Source of the DNA: Conoideocrella luteorostrata
Taxonomy: Eukaryota; Ascomycota; Sordariomycetes; Hypocreales; Clavicipitaceae
Assembly: GCA_032433595.1 (NCBI GenBank)
Contig: JASWJB010000043.1
Span: forward strand, 62,001-126,000
Direction of reading: 5' to 3'
Length of the DNA stretch: 64,000 bases
Under the pieces are notes generated by a model. The model searched no databases. It was not told the DNA's origin and was given only the letters and a program-made list of their open reading frames with translations. The position numbers and the translations under genes are program-made. How positions within the stretch are numbered: the stretch's first letter is position 1; each line of letters starts with the position of its first letter. Positions 22,532 through 36,394 of the stretch are shown here, piece after piece.

Positions 22532-24402
22532 CTAGAAATTTTCCTTGCCCCATACGAATGAGAACCTATTTGCACATTAATAACCATACCCTCAATATGA
22601 CAAGGAATTTCATGAAACTTACCCAGGCTCTGTGTATTTGTTACAATACACGTGTAATGAGCTTCCCAGGCCCTTGGGACCGCAGAAAAAGACACCAGCT
22701 TCACCAGGGTTATGCAGCTTCCTGATTCCACGGAAAATCATGTCCCAGTTGGGTCGGCCAAAGTTGGTCGGACTTCTCAGACCAGTGATAGTGTCCTTGT
22801 CCGCATTGGCATCATTAATCATGATGTTGGTGGCGTCATCAGCCTTGATCTTGGCCGTCAGGTACGTGTGAATCTCGATGCGGTTCTCAAGGTCCTGAGC
22901 CTCAACAGCTAACAGCAAAGATCGGAACCACTCGAATGAGCCAAAATCGCGACAAATCCAGATGAAGTACACCTTGGACAGACGCGTCTTCTTCTGAGGA
23001 TAGTTCATCCGATACCATATCGACTTGAGGATGGATGCGAAGGGCGTGACGCCAATACCAGCGCCAACCAAGATGGAGGTTTCATACTTGAAAACATCTT
23101 CCGACGCAGATCCAAAAGGTCCATCAACATACACTCGTGGCAACACTCTTTGGAGGGCAGGGTCAACACCACTGCTGTCTCCGTCAATTCCAACAACCTT
23201 GCTGGCATCGCCTTTCTTGCCGCCCCAGTCACAGCCAAGGGCTTGGGATACTGCCATAGTAAAGTCGCCCTGGCATCGCATGTGGATAGAAATGTAATCC
23301 TCTTCGGGGGCGCTGGTGAGGGTGAAGGGATGGTATTGCCAGAGTGATACAGCCGGGCAGCAGAAAAAAATGTACTGGCCGGCACGAGTCTTGGTATTCT
23401 CCTTCTTGATTTGAATTTCGCAGACTCGACTAGGATGCTGGATAACTTTGGAGATGTACGTTTTGTGTCGACCACGTACTTCGCGAGCAATGCGCTCAGC
23501 TAGGTAGATGAAGCCTCCATACATCCAGTACTGCCAGAACACGCCAATAGCTGAGGCACCAATGCTAGAGCAGAATGGAGCTATGTCCGGTTGGATCATG
23601 CAGAACGCTCCATGCAATGACCAGAAGAAGAAGAAGATAATAAACATGTGGTGGGTGTACCAGAAACGCTCATAATTGGCTCGACGGGGCTTTTCAACGG
23701 ATGTGATCACCATTCCCATCAACGCAATGAGCATCACATATCCGGTCCAGCCAGGCCCAGATGCAAAGTTGGCAAGAAGCCATCCATAAAATCCCAGCTT
23801 GTTTTTGGCGGAGACTTGTGCAAAGTTGTTCCAGTGAGCTATTGTGTGAACCCATGAGAAGAAGACAATGGACCACGCAGTTGTGATGTGAAACGTAATA
23901 TTCTTGTCGAATTGAATGATTCCATTTAGTGGCGTCTGGCGCATAAGGGAGATCAAGGTTCGACAAACTGGTAATAGAATAATACCGACGTCGACGTGCA
24001 AGACCACCGCAGATGCCCTTGCAATCGTATACGTTACACCGAAAACATCTCTAGCGCCCTGTAAACTGTCTTTAACCGCGTAATGGACTGAGGCGAGAGA
24101 GAAGATGAGAGCATGTGTAAACATGAAAACGAATACGAATCTGGTACCACAGTCAGTCGGTCGAATAGATAGAACCCACATATCCTTCTGCTTCCTTCAT
24201 ATGATACTCCACGCTCAACTTACACTCTTCTGTAGCCTTCGTTGATCATCCATCGGTCAAATTTTTCTCGTGTCGTAAGTTCTTGCTGCCTTTCCTGCGT
24301 CATCTCACCAGAGAGTAGCATGCGTGTGAGAGGCGTCCATCTCGATCGCTCTGATGGTCGTTCGGAGCCCGCATCGGAGCCCCCAAAGTAATACCCATTC
24401 AT
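22532..24402 (-). CDS. noxB: Superoxide-generating NADPH oxidase, NoxB/Nox2 type
   Basis: Exons are 24224-24402, 22623-24140 and a 34-nt last exon 22532-22565, giving 576 residues. Introns are 83 and 57 nt. The tiny last exon supplies FSFVWGKENF, the family's conserved C-terminus. The enzyme passes electrons from NADPH through FAD and two hemes across the membrane to O2. Heme ligands are visible as H144/H158 (14 apart) and H223/H236 (13 apart). The FAD site is HPFTLTSAPEED, the nucleotide site GAGIGVTPFASIL, and the C-terminal FFCGPKGL. There is no EF-hand extension, which excludes NoxC, and the N-terminus (MNGYYFGG, then GEMTQERQQELTTREKFDRWM) fits NoxB rather than NoxA. Fungal NoxB acts with NoxR, Rac and a tetraspanin in ascospore germination and penetration structures. 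An in-frame ATG at 24528 could add 42 residues. Confidence 0.92.
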
Positions 24403-27189
24403 TGTCGGCGATTTCCCTGCCTGGCGCGATAAAATTTTCCTTTCGTCGACAGATTTGATTCTCCCCTTAGGGATAGGTGTAACAACACCGCTTCGTAGCC
24501 CGACAAGTGTGTTGCGTTGTTCAACCACGGCTCGACATAGACATTAAATTAAATTTTGGACGGCTGGCGTTTTCTTTGAAACGTACTTCAGATCCTGCTG
24601 AAATAGTACTGAAGTCTGACGTCAAGAGATGCTAAGGTATTCCAAGTAATATATTGATTCAAACGAAAGACATATCTAGATGTCCATGTTAGTTGAGGCA
24701 AGACATGACAATTGTTGGACCAAAGAGCTTCGTAGAACCTTGTTCAACGTATTGGAGAAGAGGCAGATAGGGAGGAGAGTCGGGTGGCTAAATTTTCTTG
24801 CCTTTGGAAGCGAAGAATAGGGGAAATGCCAAGGTTCCGCGAGACTCCTATTTGAAACACCAGCTTATGCATGGGGAGGTTTGATCATACCAGATATCTG
24901 CATGCACATTTGACGCCCAGCGACCGCAAATCATTCAAGAGAACGAAAGTTTAATAAATCACATTCGAGGAAAGGTCAGCTTTTGAGAAGGAAATAGATA
25001 AATGAATCAATCTGTACCGGCTGTAACGCTCGGGTTGAATGAAAAGCCCCATCCGCAAGGGACGACCGAGCGCATGGTCGAAAGCGGCGGAGGACATAGT
25101 AACCGCCCAACGAACTAGGGAGTATCCCACTCATGCCTAAGCAGGACCACGGCAACTTGACACCTCATTGGACGCCAGTAACTTCAGCACCAGTACCAGC
25201 CCACTTTAGAGTTGGATCGATGGGCAGACAAAGGGGGCCGAGCCTTTCATTCAGGATGGCCGACCTGCGACAATCCGCCGGGGGGGGGTCGCCGTGGGGA
25301 CTCAAAGAGAGACACCAACGTGGGAATCCGAAACGATTTTGTCACCACCACAGATATACTTGCCTTACGGGGCAGTCCTCTGATGACAGTAAACGTTGCC
25401 AATCTACGGAGTAAACAAAAATGTTATGAAAACATCCGATATTGAGGCGAGATCACACAAACAGATACGGCAGCGGTCATTTCGCTACCGTTTCTTCCGA
25501 AAGCGCACGGGCATCACGGCCAAGAAATACCACCGTTTACCACCGTTGAAGCTTCTGCGCCAGCAATCGTTTCAGCTCCTCGGCAAGAGTCCATAGAGCA
25601 ACGCGGCTTGAGAAGTGGGTAGTGGTTCCATCTCGAAGGAAATAGCGCCGCACATCTATCAGCTCGTGCCTTCGAGTACATCAGTCGAAGCCGGTCCAGT
25701 TTGATACGGCGGTGCCAGGGGGTAGCTTTGTGGAGGCAGCGTTGGTGTCAAATCTAGCCCTGGTGAAACTCAGATGCGACACGGCTCGTCACGCAAATCC
25801 AAGTGGATGACTGGCCAACTCGCGCCCTGCTGACAGTGTTGTCGATCCAGCGGCTGTTAGACGTTCGTGTCCGAATCATATTGGTCCGCAGCAGGCGTAA
25901 ATACTGTGACAACACCAACTTACCGAAACGGGCAGCGGCAGTGGCATTGATGGGCTCAAACCTCGATTGTCTAAAGCCCACGTTCCGCTGCTGCCCACAT
26001 ATTACAGGACATTTTCTCCCACGTGCGTACGGTAAATGGAAAACTCAATGAGTCGCAGCGTGAGAAATTGATTTCCTCACAGTATTTTGACGGCCTCGAG
26101 ACAGCCCGCCTTCTCCCGCTTGTCAGAGGTTCAGTCCCTTGCCCCTCGTGGCAGCCTTGGCAATTATTAATAGCATCTGTGACACGCAGGTTTGTTGCGT
26201 ACGTTGCTGCTGTGTAAGGGTTATCCGGCGGGTTCGGCAGGGGATCTCCGTTGGACCTCAGGTGTGAGCGACCTGCGGCGTTGCATCGGATGTATTACTG
26301 GCTATTGCTTGGATTTGTCTAAACCGACGATTGGTTGTCGATCATGAATCAACGAAGGCAGCGGCTCCGCTGAGCAATCGTATGATTCGAAACAAGTTTG
26401 GACAACGAGAATGAAATGTATCAGCATAAAGAATTTCCGCATAGCTCACATTCAGTGGGTGGTGGTGATGGGGGGGTTAGGGGTTACTGAGGCAGCGGCT
26501 ATCAAATGAAGGAGCTTCCCAGTGTGATCCGCCAATGTCTGGCTTGCTCCTGCTTTTCTCTTGTTTTTTTCGTTTTTGCTTTTTTTGCACAAAATTTCAT
26601 CGAGTACTCCGTACTTGTCGTCAGTTTCGGCAAACACATCAATGCCCTCTCTTTTCGCAGTCATGCCATATTCAGATCGGATCACAGTTCCCCAAGTCTG
26701 AGCGAATCCCACACAAATTAGACTTGAGTAATCCATAATCGTATCTACTTTAGAACAGTTGCACCACAATCACCATCAGTCACGATATAATCGCGCTTAA
26801 CTGTACATAAAAGCAAGGCGTACTAAAAACTGTATTGGCCAAAAAAATCATGCCACAACACACGCAATCGATGTAGAAGAGCAAATTAAACCCAGCCGCA
26901 TGATATCCCTTTAATAGCTGAATGTGATCTGTCTAGTCTGTCTTGCAACCTCCCAGACAACATACCATCGCCCTCGGTCTCGTCAGATAAAGCTCGGCCG
27001 GTACGTTCACAGGTAAAAGAACTGTAAGTCATCGCACTTGACCCGCTTCACGTTCCGCCGCCATTCGTGAAGCCAAAAACAACCTTCAACTAATAATTTC
27101 CCTCACGCCAGTTATCGTGCGCAGGAGAGAACATCGTCACTCTTATTCGTCCTCCAAGCACACCATACCTCCAACAGTTATACGATACG
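24403..27189. other. 2.8-kb intergenic region
   Basis: Upstream region of noxB, then the 3' flank of the E2 gene. Copies of the 9-bp motif lie at 25405 and 26605. No supported coding region. Confidence 0.5.
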
Positions 27190-28324
<1,135 letters not shown>

Positions 28325-29825
28325 GTCTGATGGGTTGTGATTTGTGTTTTGCGGTGAGGTAGATCGCTGTGCTGCACGGTCGGGGTTAGCCGTTGTGGAC
28401 TTGTAGGGAGAAGTGACCGTAGCCCAGAATGACGCACTTCAGAGAACAAATTGTGCTCGGCGGGGTTCAATCTGCCAAGGCCTAGCAGGACAGAGAAAGT
28501 CGTCGATGAAGAAGGTGTTGTATTTGATGTCTCTTCGAGATGAGAAAGCTGAACGACGAGGGCGATGCTAGTTGGGTGGTCAGACGGCCGCAGCAAGTCC
28601 CGCGTGTGCAGAAAGGCAAGTCGTTGGAAATGGTTATGGAAGGAAAGAGAAACCACAGGGATGCGGTCAGTGGGAGATAGAAGTCCACCGAGGCTGGCCA
28701 GGCGGCGGGAAGCACGGGACAAGGGCAGAGGGGCAGAATGGGCGGCAATTTGGGCTGCACAGCGAGCAATGGGCACAGCGACGATTGACCATCGAGCGTC
28801 CAGTGAGCGTGCTTTGAGCACCGCAGCAAAGTGGGCCTGTGCGGGCCGACGGGCAGTGAGAAGCAGTGCACAATCGCCACTCTGGAAGACATTCAGGCTA
28901 CGGAGCCGAGTTGCCAGCAGAGTTGTCAGCAAGGATTTTTTTGCCCGTCGGAAGTGTACAGAATTACATACAATTCTTACGGTTTGCCCAGTCGTGACTC
29001 CCAATCCTTTCTTTGCTGCCCTCAATGTGGCACGTCTCAGCCCAACTGTACCTAACTAGTTGGTCAGTGGCGGCTGCGTTGCTCTCAGTGGCTAATGCAC
29101 CCACGGCGTCCTGGCTGAGCCCTTTGGAACAGCCTGCACTAAATACCGCCAGCTGGCTTGCTTTTTGGTGACTCATCACACTAACAAATCTCGGTGACTT
29201 CCCTCGCACGGACGGACTGTCAGTTCCTGGTGCTTTCGCTGCCGCCAGTTGCGCCGTGATACTTGCCCGACTCATGACTACGCAAGAAATCTTATCTGGA
29301 TCGCTTCAAGATGCTGGAGCATTCGTCTGCGCCCACGCCACCCTGGCCTCATGGTACGGCTGGACACGTACGGAGGAAATTTCGTAAATCGGACAGCGCT
29401 GAATATGTTGAAGGGAAGCTAGTTGTAGATCTATTCATGGTCTACTTCTGCACTTCACACTTCTCAAAAATATGATTAGTACGCTTGGCATATTTTCCAC
29501 GGTGCCTTTCGTGGTGTACATCCACCACCAGCGGCTCTTTTCTCCTGTGGCCGGTTCGGCGGGTCCGGCAAATCGAGAACGGACGGCGATTTTTTATGGG
29601 TCAGTAACGCTGTCCTAAATATATGTTGCACCAGACTGGGGGGGTACAAGTACAAGCAAGAATGCCGCTCACGAAACTCTCGTTTCGGTTGATAAAATGT
29701 AGCGCATTATTTTTGGTATATTGTACATACATGCCCATTGTGAAATTTAACTGCGCACTCCTAGTTAACTTCTACTACCTGCCAACAGCCGGCTTCGTAG
29801 TTTTGCCACCTCGGTCTCTCACTAC
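28325..29825. other. Intergenic region
   Basis: This is upstream sequence of the E2 gene and 3' flank of the acyl-CoA dehydrogenase gene. Long frames here on both strands look compositional and carry no domain signals. Confidence 0.5.
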
Positions 29826-31300
29826 TTAGCAAAATGCCTGAACGCCAGTAATGGCTCGTCCCAAAATGAGACCTGCGAAATGGATTAGTCAAAGCGAATA
29901 CAGATGGCACCGGCCACAAGAATAACGTACTGTGAATATCGCTTTGTCCTTCGTATGTCTGCGTCACGTACAAATTGGCCACGTGGCGACCAATATGATA
30001 CTCGTCGCTCACCGCATTCCCTCCAAAAATCTCTTGCAGAACTCTGGCATTGCGCAAAGCGGTATCGCAGTTCTGTCGCTTAATCATGCTGATCATCTCA
30101 GGTGTGGCTTTGCCCTCGTCTTTGAGACGACCGACCTGGATAGAAGCAAGTGTGCCATATGCGCAATCCGTTGCAGCATCAGCCAATTTCTTCTGAATGA
30201 GCTGGTACTTTGCCAAGGGGTTGCCTTTGAACTGCTTGCGTTCCAAAGCATAGGTTCGTGCCCGCGCAATACAGTCCTCCAGAGCGCCCATGACGCCCAT
30301 GGAGATACCATATCTAGCGCTGTTGAGGCAGCTAAAGGGTCCTTTCAGGCCTTCAACATCAGGGAACATGTTAGTCTCAGGCACAGGGCACTCGTCCAAC
30401 TGAATCATGCCGGTGATGGAAGCTCGAAGTCCATTCTTTTCCTTGATGGCGGGAGTAGATAGGGTACCGGGGGGACAGTCCTTTCTTTCAACGAGGAACC
30501 CTCGAATCTTGCCAGTCTCCTGCAACTTGGCCCACACCAGGAGCACATCAGCAATTGGGCTGTTAGTGATCCAAGTTTTGGCTCCGCTCAGGGAGTAATA
30601 TCCCTTCTTGGTTGGGTGAGGCTTGGCGACACTCTCCATACTGCCGGGGTCACTGCCGTGGTTGGGTTCTGTAAGTCCGAAAGCGCCGAGTAGCTTACCC
30701 TTGGCCATCTCAGGAAGGAGTCTCTCCTTTTGTTCCTCGGTTCCAAACTCATGGATGCCGCCCATGACCAAAGAGGACTGAACAGACATGCCGGATCGAT
30801 AACCACTGTCAACGCGTTCAACAGCCCGTGTGATCATGCCGCCGGCAACTGTTGATACGCCGGCACATCCATAGCCCTCGAGGTTTGCGCCAAGAAGACC
30901 AAGTTCACCCATCTCTTCTAGAATCTTGGGATCATAATTCTCATCACGGTAAGCCTCTGTAGCATTCAGGTCAGCATGAAATCCATGGCTCATGGAAACA
31001 TAGCTTGTTGGGGGTGGAGGAGGTGGCTCATGACGGTACGAAACAAGTAGTTGTAGCGTTTTCTTGGTAAGACGATAGGAACCTGAACATACGCAAGACT
31101 CTAGGCAACATTCTCTCTTGACAATATCTCTCGGCTGTATCTGCAATGGCAAGTTCCTCCTCAGTCAAGAGATTCTTGGATGCAAGTGGGTCTTGCCAGT
31201 CGAATGTCGTCTTTGGTGCCGAGGCATAACTTCGAACAGCCATTGGCCGCCATGAAGATACACTGCTTCGAGCAATGGTTCGCAAAGAATGACGGAACAT
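29826..31300 (-). CDS. Glutaryl-CoA dehydrogenase, mitochondrial
   Basis: Exons 31093-31300, 29931-30956 and 29826-29872 give 426 residues, the usual length. Introns are 136 and 58 nt; the second has a GACTAATCC branch point. The first 25 or so residues (MFRHSLRTIARSSVSSWRPMAVRSYA) form a mitochondrial targeting peptide. FDWQDPLASKNLLTEEE begins the mature enzyme. FAD-contacting segments FGLTEPNHGSDPGSM and TWITNSPIADV are present, and the catalytic base is the Glu of QTYEGQSDIH near the end. The reaction is oxidative decarboxylation of glutaryl-CoA to crotonyl-CoA in lysine and tryptophan breakdown, electrons passing to ETF. The last exon encodes LILGRAITGVQAFC. It differs from ordinary acyl-CoA dehydrogenases by the GCDH-type N-terminus and YEG motif. 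Confidence 0.93.
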
Positions 31301-32134
31301 GGTGTTGGTGAGAACAAAGCATACATCCACTGGAGGAGAAGAGAGTCAATTGTAATGTTCTGTAAGATTGTGAATGTAAGAAGAAGGAGGTGGTGGATTT
31401 GGAGGTGTGCAAGGAGTCAAAGGTAGTTAACTAGCCACTGGCCCGGTTGGTTGACAGCAAACAGCTTCTCATTTTGCGATATCGCTGGCTTCGATCCCCC
31501 CCCGTTTCACCCCGCGGCTTACCAGGAACCCACTGAACCACCGACGGAACCCGCGGAAACTCCACTGTCGCACTCGAATTTGCCCAGCACTCCATTATAA
31601 CTGTACCGGCAATCACCAACAGCCCCAGACACGACAGCCCACGTCCCAGCCGCAAACTCGGGTCTTTGGGCCAATCCCCGTTGCTGTTCGGCGCCGTTGC
31701 CTCTTGGCTTCGTCCCGATTCTCGGCTGATAGCTCTCCTTGAATGCACTTATTAAACTCCGAGACTGTTCACCTACGGACTGACATACCCTGCATAGCTG
31801 CATTAAAATTGTATCCAGAAGGCACCGCCATGTGACCCTTGTAACCCCAGTCCGTCCAACCACAGCTTTTACCACCACCAAATTCGGTAGGTCCTGAGAG
31901 AAACAACAGCCACAACAGTTTCCCGTACAGTCACGACTCAACCATGAGCAAGGATTGCTCACGTCACTTGTTGGCACAGAAAATCACTTAATTGAATTCT
32001 GCGTGCGGCCCATGACAAATAATATCATGAGATTCTAGGCGGTGCATAAGCTATACCCATAATCGTACAGCGTAAGGATAGCTTCTTAGCTGTTGGGCCA
32101 TGAGATTGAAACCGCAGCTGATGTGCAGGTTGTG
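31301..32134. other. Intergenic region
   Basis: No supported gene. The minus-strand frames here lack recognisable features. Confidence 0.5.
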
Positions 32135-32862
32135 CTATTGTCTCTCGCCGTTCTCTCGCGCCATCTCGCTCAGTCTGTCAAGATCTTCGGTGGCCATCAG
32201 CATGCCCGCCTGGGCTAACGAACTCGTCACGTCGGTTCCAAGAGGGCTGTGAGTTGAAGGGCTCGCTTGATCAGAGCAGCTGCAGGAGTCCTGAGGGTCA
32301 TGAGCTCGACGTCGTCTCTCTTTGCCATCTTTGAATGCAGGACTCTCAATGAACGGCGACAGAATTTGGCTGATTCTTGTCTGACGTTTGCGTAATTCGT
32401 GTTGTAGACTTCGCCCTATTGTAAAACGGCGATGTGGTTTCTCCAGTAACGGCAGCGGCAGGGATCGCGACAAACGGCGACCACCAGGTCGTTGTGCCGA
32501 TCCAGACATGATGTTCTAGCCAACCAGTTAGCTCTGATTATATATATATATATGTGACAGTATTATTGGAACAGATGCACCTGGTTGTCATCAGCAATGT
32601 TTCTCAGCTCAGGACACGAGGTTGTGCATTGCTCAAGAAAACCTCGCGGGATGTTGTCCCCAATTCCGCCCGGAGTGCCGACGGGCTGCGACGACCCGTG
32701 TCGATTCCGGGCTACTTGCGCAGTGTACGACTGCAGCCATTTACTTCGGCTTGAAGACAGGGTGTGAATCGAGGTTGTCGAGTCAGCAGGATAACTCGTA
32801 GGCGATGATGCGTCGAATCGCAACGACGCCCGAGTCGTTATCCGTGGGGAAGAATTGGGCAT
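32135..32862 (-). CDS. Unknown protein, probable two-exon gene
   Basis: Two frames that look unrelated join through a plausible 65-nt intron (32516-32580). Exon 1 is 32581-32862 and exon 2 is 32135-32515, in the same phase, giving 220 residues. The donor is CAG|GTGCAT (weak); the branch point is GCTAAC, with acceptor TTGGCTAG 11 bases further on. The protein has a Ser/Thr-rich N-terminus, then PGGIGDNIPRGFLEQCTTSCPELRN. It continues with a basic segment (HELRKRQTRISQILSPF) and an acidic-helical end (TEDLDRLSEMAREN). There is no signal peptide or membrane span. I do not recognise the family. The intron spans a TA microsatellite (about 32538-32553). If the splice is wrong, exon 2 alone could encode 124 residues from 32509. 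Confidence 0.5.
32538..32553. repeat. TA microsatellite in intron
   Basis: Short run of alternating TA within the proposed intron of the unknown gene at 32135-32862. Confidence 0.75.
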
Positions 32863-33991
32863 GCTTGATAGCGACGATCAAGGTGCGAGGACTGGGAATA
32901 AATCGGTAAATTTGAAGGCTAGAGGGCAGTGAATGATGAAGATGCCAGTGAATAATAGCTTGCTCTGCTGGAAAATGTATAATTAAGCAATACTGGTTAA
33001 GTGTAAATGGTTGCGCGTGGATCATTATTTTCGAGGCTGGTGTACCCTGTATGGGTAACTCCTCTAATGTTCACCCAGCTCCTGACAACTTGTCGCCTTT
33101 GCATCAGGCCTGCTCTTTTCAAAATACTGTCTCCGCACCCTTTCCCGCTTATATTCACACTATTGGGGGTACCTTTTCAGCTCTTGGTGGCAGCTGAATG
33201 TAGACAAATTTGTTCCGTGCAACAGCCTTAGGCCATGTTACACATAATATTAACTTTCTATTATTCGAATCATACGGGCCAGTATGAGTAAATGCAATAT
33301 CCTGCACCGCTAAAGTGATGATAAACAGTTTGGTATAAACTTATTATACTGCATGGCAGCCCACCGAGTACTCTGTTGACTGAATAGGGTAGGTTGCGGC
33401 CGGAGAAGTGACAGCGTCATGAGCCGCTATTGCTGAGTTTGAACGTGGTTGTCCCAGATGCACACGTAGTAACAGACTGAGGGTCTGGCTCGGTGGGAAT
33501 GTTCAATGGCGGCATGCAAGTTCGGAACCTCAAGGTGTGCGACGTTCTAGCCCTCAGAAATTGGTGTCTCCTAGTCCCAGCAGTGATGCTCTCCATGTCC
33601 ATTAGCAGTGATTTCGAAAACTTTCTTCAGTGCTTGCACGAAAGCTATCAATATCTCGGGAACGATATATTAAGCAACCTGTATTTCTTTGGAGGCGGAT
33701 GTTAGATACGTCGGTGCGGACAGTGAAACACTGTAGATTAAGCATTGAGTGACGTCGAGATACAATAACGTTATCATGCAATCGTACGGCGTAGTTGCTT
33801 GGTCTGAAGGGTTCGTCCCGTGCCCCCATCCCATGGTAATCCATTGACAGCCGAGCAGCCGTGCCGGGATGCCGTTGGCGGGCTAGGCGGGGGGGGAAAT
33901 TACACAAGCCATCAAGCAGACCCGCCCATCCACACGGGCATTGTCAGCTTCATTTATCTAGTATTTTATGTCTTTAAACACCAGTAGAAAG
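32863..33991. other. Intergenic, partly AT-rich
   Basis: AT-rich from about 33235 to 33350 and again from about 33950. No intact gene is seen; the right end runs into the transposase relic. Confidence 0.5.
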
Positions 33992-34342
33992 ATGGCCCAA
34001 GCAGTATATATTGAAGCTGTTTTTGAGGGCTATATTAAGGAGTTGCGTAATAAGAGCATTTAATTTATCCTTGCAGAAGACGGCGATTCTGGCTACGGGT
34101 CGAGTCAGAAGAATCAAGGTAGAACCAAGACGGAAGAACATGGCCCATGATACTTTTATAACTGCCCATAAAGCCCGGACTTAAGCCTAATGGAAAGTGC
34201 CTAGCTCTCTGTAACTAAAGGGATAACAAAAAGGGACTATATTTGTCAGAAATCAATTTGCGGGAGCTTACTGAAGAAGGTTGGCGTAATCTATCGCAAG
34301 AGACTATTAGCGGTTGGATTAAATCTATGCCCATTGACTTTA
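33992..34342 (+). mobile_element. Decayed Tc1/mariner-type transposase fragment
   Basis: One frame from 33992 reads MAQAVYIEAVFEGYIKE, then after a stop FILAEDGDSGYGS, then after further stops FYNCP and SPDLSLMES. A second frame from 34249 continues EINLRELTEEGWRNL and SGWIKSMP. These blocks, in this order and spacing, match the C-terminal half of DDE-type Tc1/mariner transposases, including the second catalytic Asp (EDGDSG) and the SPDL-x-E region. At least four in-frame stops and one frameshift show it is dead. The surrounding sequence is AT-rich, as expected after repeat-induced point mutation or old age. I could not define terminal inverted repeats or the 5' half. Confidence 0.75.
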
Positions 34343-36394
34343 AAAAAAAAATTAATAGAATTAAACGAAAAACGCATAGTATTTTAGTCTATTGAATTAG
34401 CTAGCTAATAATATTGATTTTATCGAATTCCGGCTTCAAATGCGATAGTTGTGGCCAACTCAATTGAATAGTATTGTTGTGGTGTATGGGCCACGATGGC
34501 TCGTGTTTTCTTTTCACCGCATGGCATCATTTCTGGTGCGCCAGACGATTTGCTTTGCATGTCTCACCAGTCAATACGAATGTCGTCATCAAGCATCACT
34601 GATGAGCTTTTCTGTTCAGCAGCGTTTGTCCAGCAGACTTCAGGTTGGCAATCAGCATGGGTGAGCCGCAAATCCGTATCGCAAAAAGCACTATCGGATT
34701 TGCAGCTCGAAAGATGCTGAATCAGTAGGGTGAGCCCAGAGTGGTGTACAGGGCATCGCATGGCGCATAATTCTTGGTTCCTTGAAGTGTGTGGTACCCT
34801 TGACACGTCACGGCTGCAGGCCATTGTTGGGTGAAGTGCAGGCAACTGCGCTGACTTCCATCACGGGAGACTATTGACGAGGCATTGCATCGTGTTGGCC
34901 GGGTGTTTGCTCTCTCCCCGATTCTCATCAGAGCCAAGCCTGAGGGGATTCAATAGTGCATACGACTGTGACGGCTTCCCACCAGCAGAGGCCCGGTATT
35001 TAAGTATGGACTGATTTTCTTGTCGTTACTGGGGAGGACTGCACCACTCAACAACTACGTATTCCGTACTCCGTAATTTGCTCGGGATATGCGACGGGGG
35101 CCATTGCAGGCCTCCCGTGTAACAACCAGCGACCCCAGCCTAGCACTGTTGACTGGAAGGCAGCCAGACAGGAGGCACCAACTCCGTAAGAGATTGGAAA
35201 GCATTGCCTCTGCGAAGATCTGACCTCTGGATACAAGTCATGCACGGAGTACGGAGTAACCACAATGCGTTCTACGTAGTCGTTGTGCGGAGTATAGAAT
35301 ACTGAACTTAACATTAAAGCTCCATCGTCGAGAATGTGTCAGCCATGGAAATGAGAGTCCTGATGTCAAGTCACTGCCAAGCCTCAATCCGCAAATTGGC
35401 CAGCCAGCCAAGGTGCTGGGATGCCAGGATGCCAGGATGCCTGCTTGCCTGCCTGCTTGCTTGCTTGCTTGCCTGCTTCCCTCACGGTACCGTACCGTGC
35501 TAGTAGACCCTCGCTGCTGTACCCACCCTGCGGGTTCGCACTTTGCTCTGCCACTGGCTGTGTCCCTGATTCCAGCCAGTCGTTGCCAGCCATTACTGGC
35601 TATTTCTGGGCCTGTTTTCCGCCAGCGCGCACCATTTGGCCAGTCCAATGCCAGATCCCAGGTGGTCTCGGACTGGCCTGGCGAGCCTGACGAATTGCTA
35701 GCCTCCCAGCACCTGTCATTGAGAGCCACTGAGAAGTTGACCTAATGCCTTTTTTTGGCTTGACGCCGGCCTGCTCTCTAGTTTCGCACCCCAACCTCGA
35801 CTTCGGCTTGGCCGTCACATCTAATCATCGCGTCCGCACACAATCAACGGCCTTCTTTCCCAACAGATCGTCCGTAAGGCGTTGACTGTCAACACCAGCA
35901 GCATCATCATCGTTCTCGTCTCATATAGATCGCCTGATTGGAGGGCGCACGACGGCCGATCGCTCGTTAGCACCGTCTGTCCTGAGAGCTCTTGTCTGAC
36001 ACGTCTTCTATCTTACCAGCAGTGCATTCCATTATCACCGTCCTCTCTCGAACCCGAATGCATGCCACGCCCCCCATGCCGCAATTTTAACTAACGCCTT
36101 TCTTTGATTTCACCGAACGAGAATTTGTCAACTTGATTTGCCGCTACGGATCGGCAGCTTTCGTGTGCCTGTGTGGTTCTGTGTGTATGCCGGTGCATGC
36201 GCCTTAGCCTCCCGGGAAGCCTTGTCTACCCATCGTTGTGTCCACTGCATTTCCGCAGCAACTGATGATGAGCTGAAAGACTCATCGAATCGAGCTTATC
36301 CGGACGAAACAACGGACTTGGGACTTCCCAGCCAAGACTTCCAACACACAAAGGGGGATTTAATCCGCTACGTCGGTACAGAAAGCCGAGCGAA
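34343..36394. other. Intergenic region, 5' flank of PIP5K
   Basis: AT-rich at first. The 9-bp motif occurs at 35067-35075 and 35250-35258, and a TGCC/TTGC-type repeat at about 35429-35472. No supported gene. Confidence 0.5.
35429..35472. repeat. CTTG/CCTG tetranucleotide repeat
   Basis: Imperfect tandem GCCT and GCTT units follow a short ATGCCAGG duplication. It generates long spurious frames on both strands. Confidence 0.7.

Noticed and set aside
33417..33907. Two minus-strand frames that might be exons of one gene
   Set aside because: I could not find a splice pair joining them with consensus sites and a continuous frame, and neither has a recognisable motif.
35238..35729. 163-residue minus-strand open frame
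   Set aside because: It is largely a translation of a tetranucleotide repeat (Gln-Ala-Gly-Lys-type runs) and contains the 9-bp motif.
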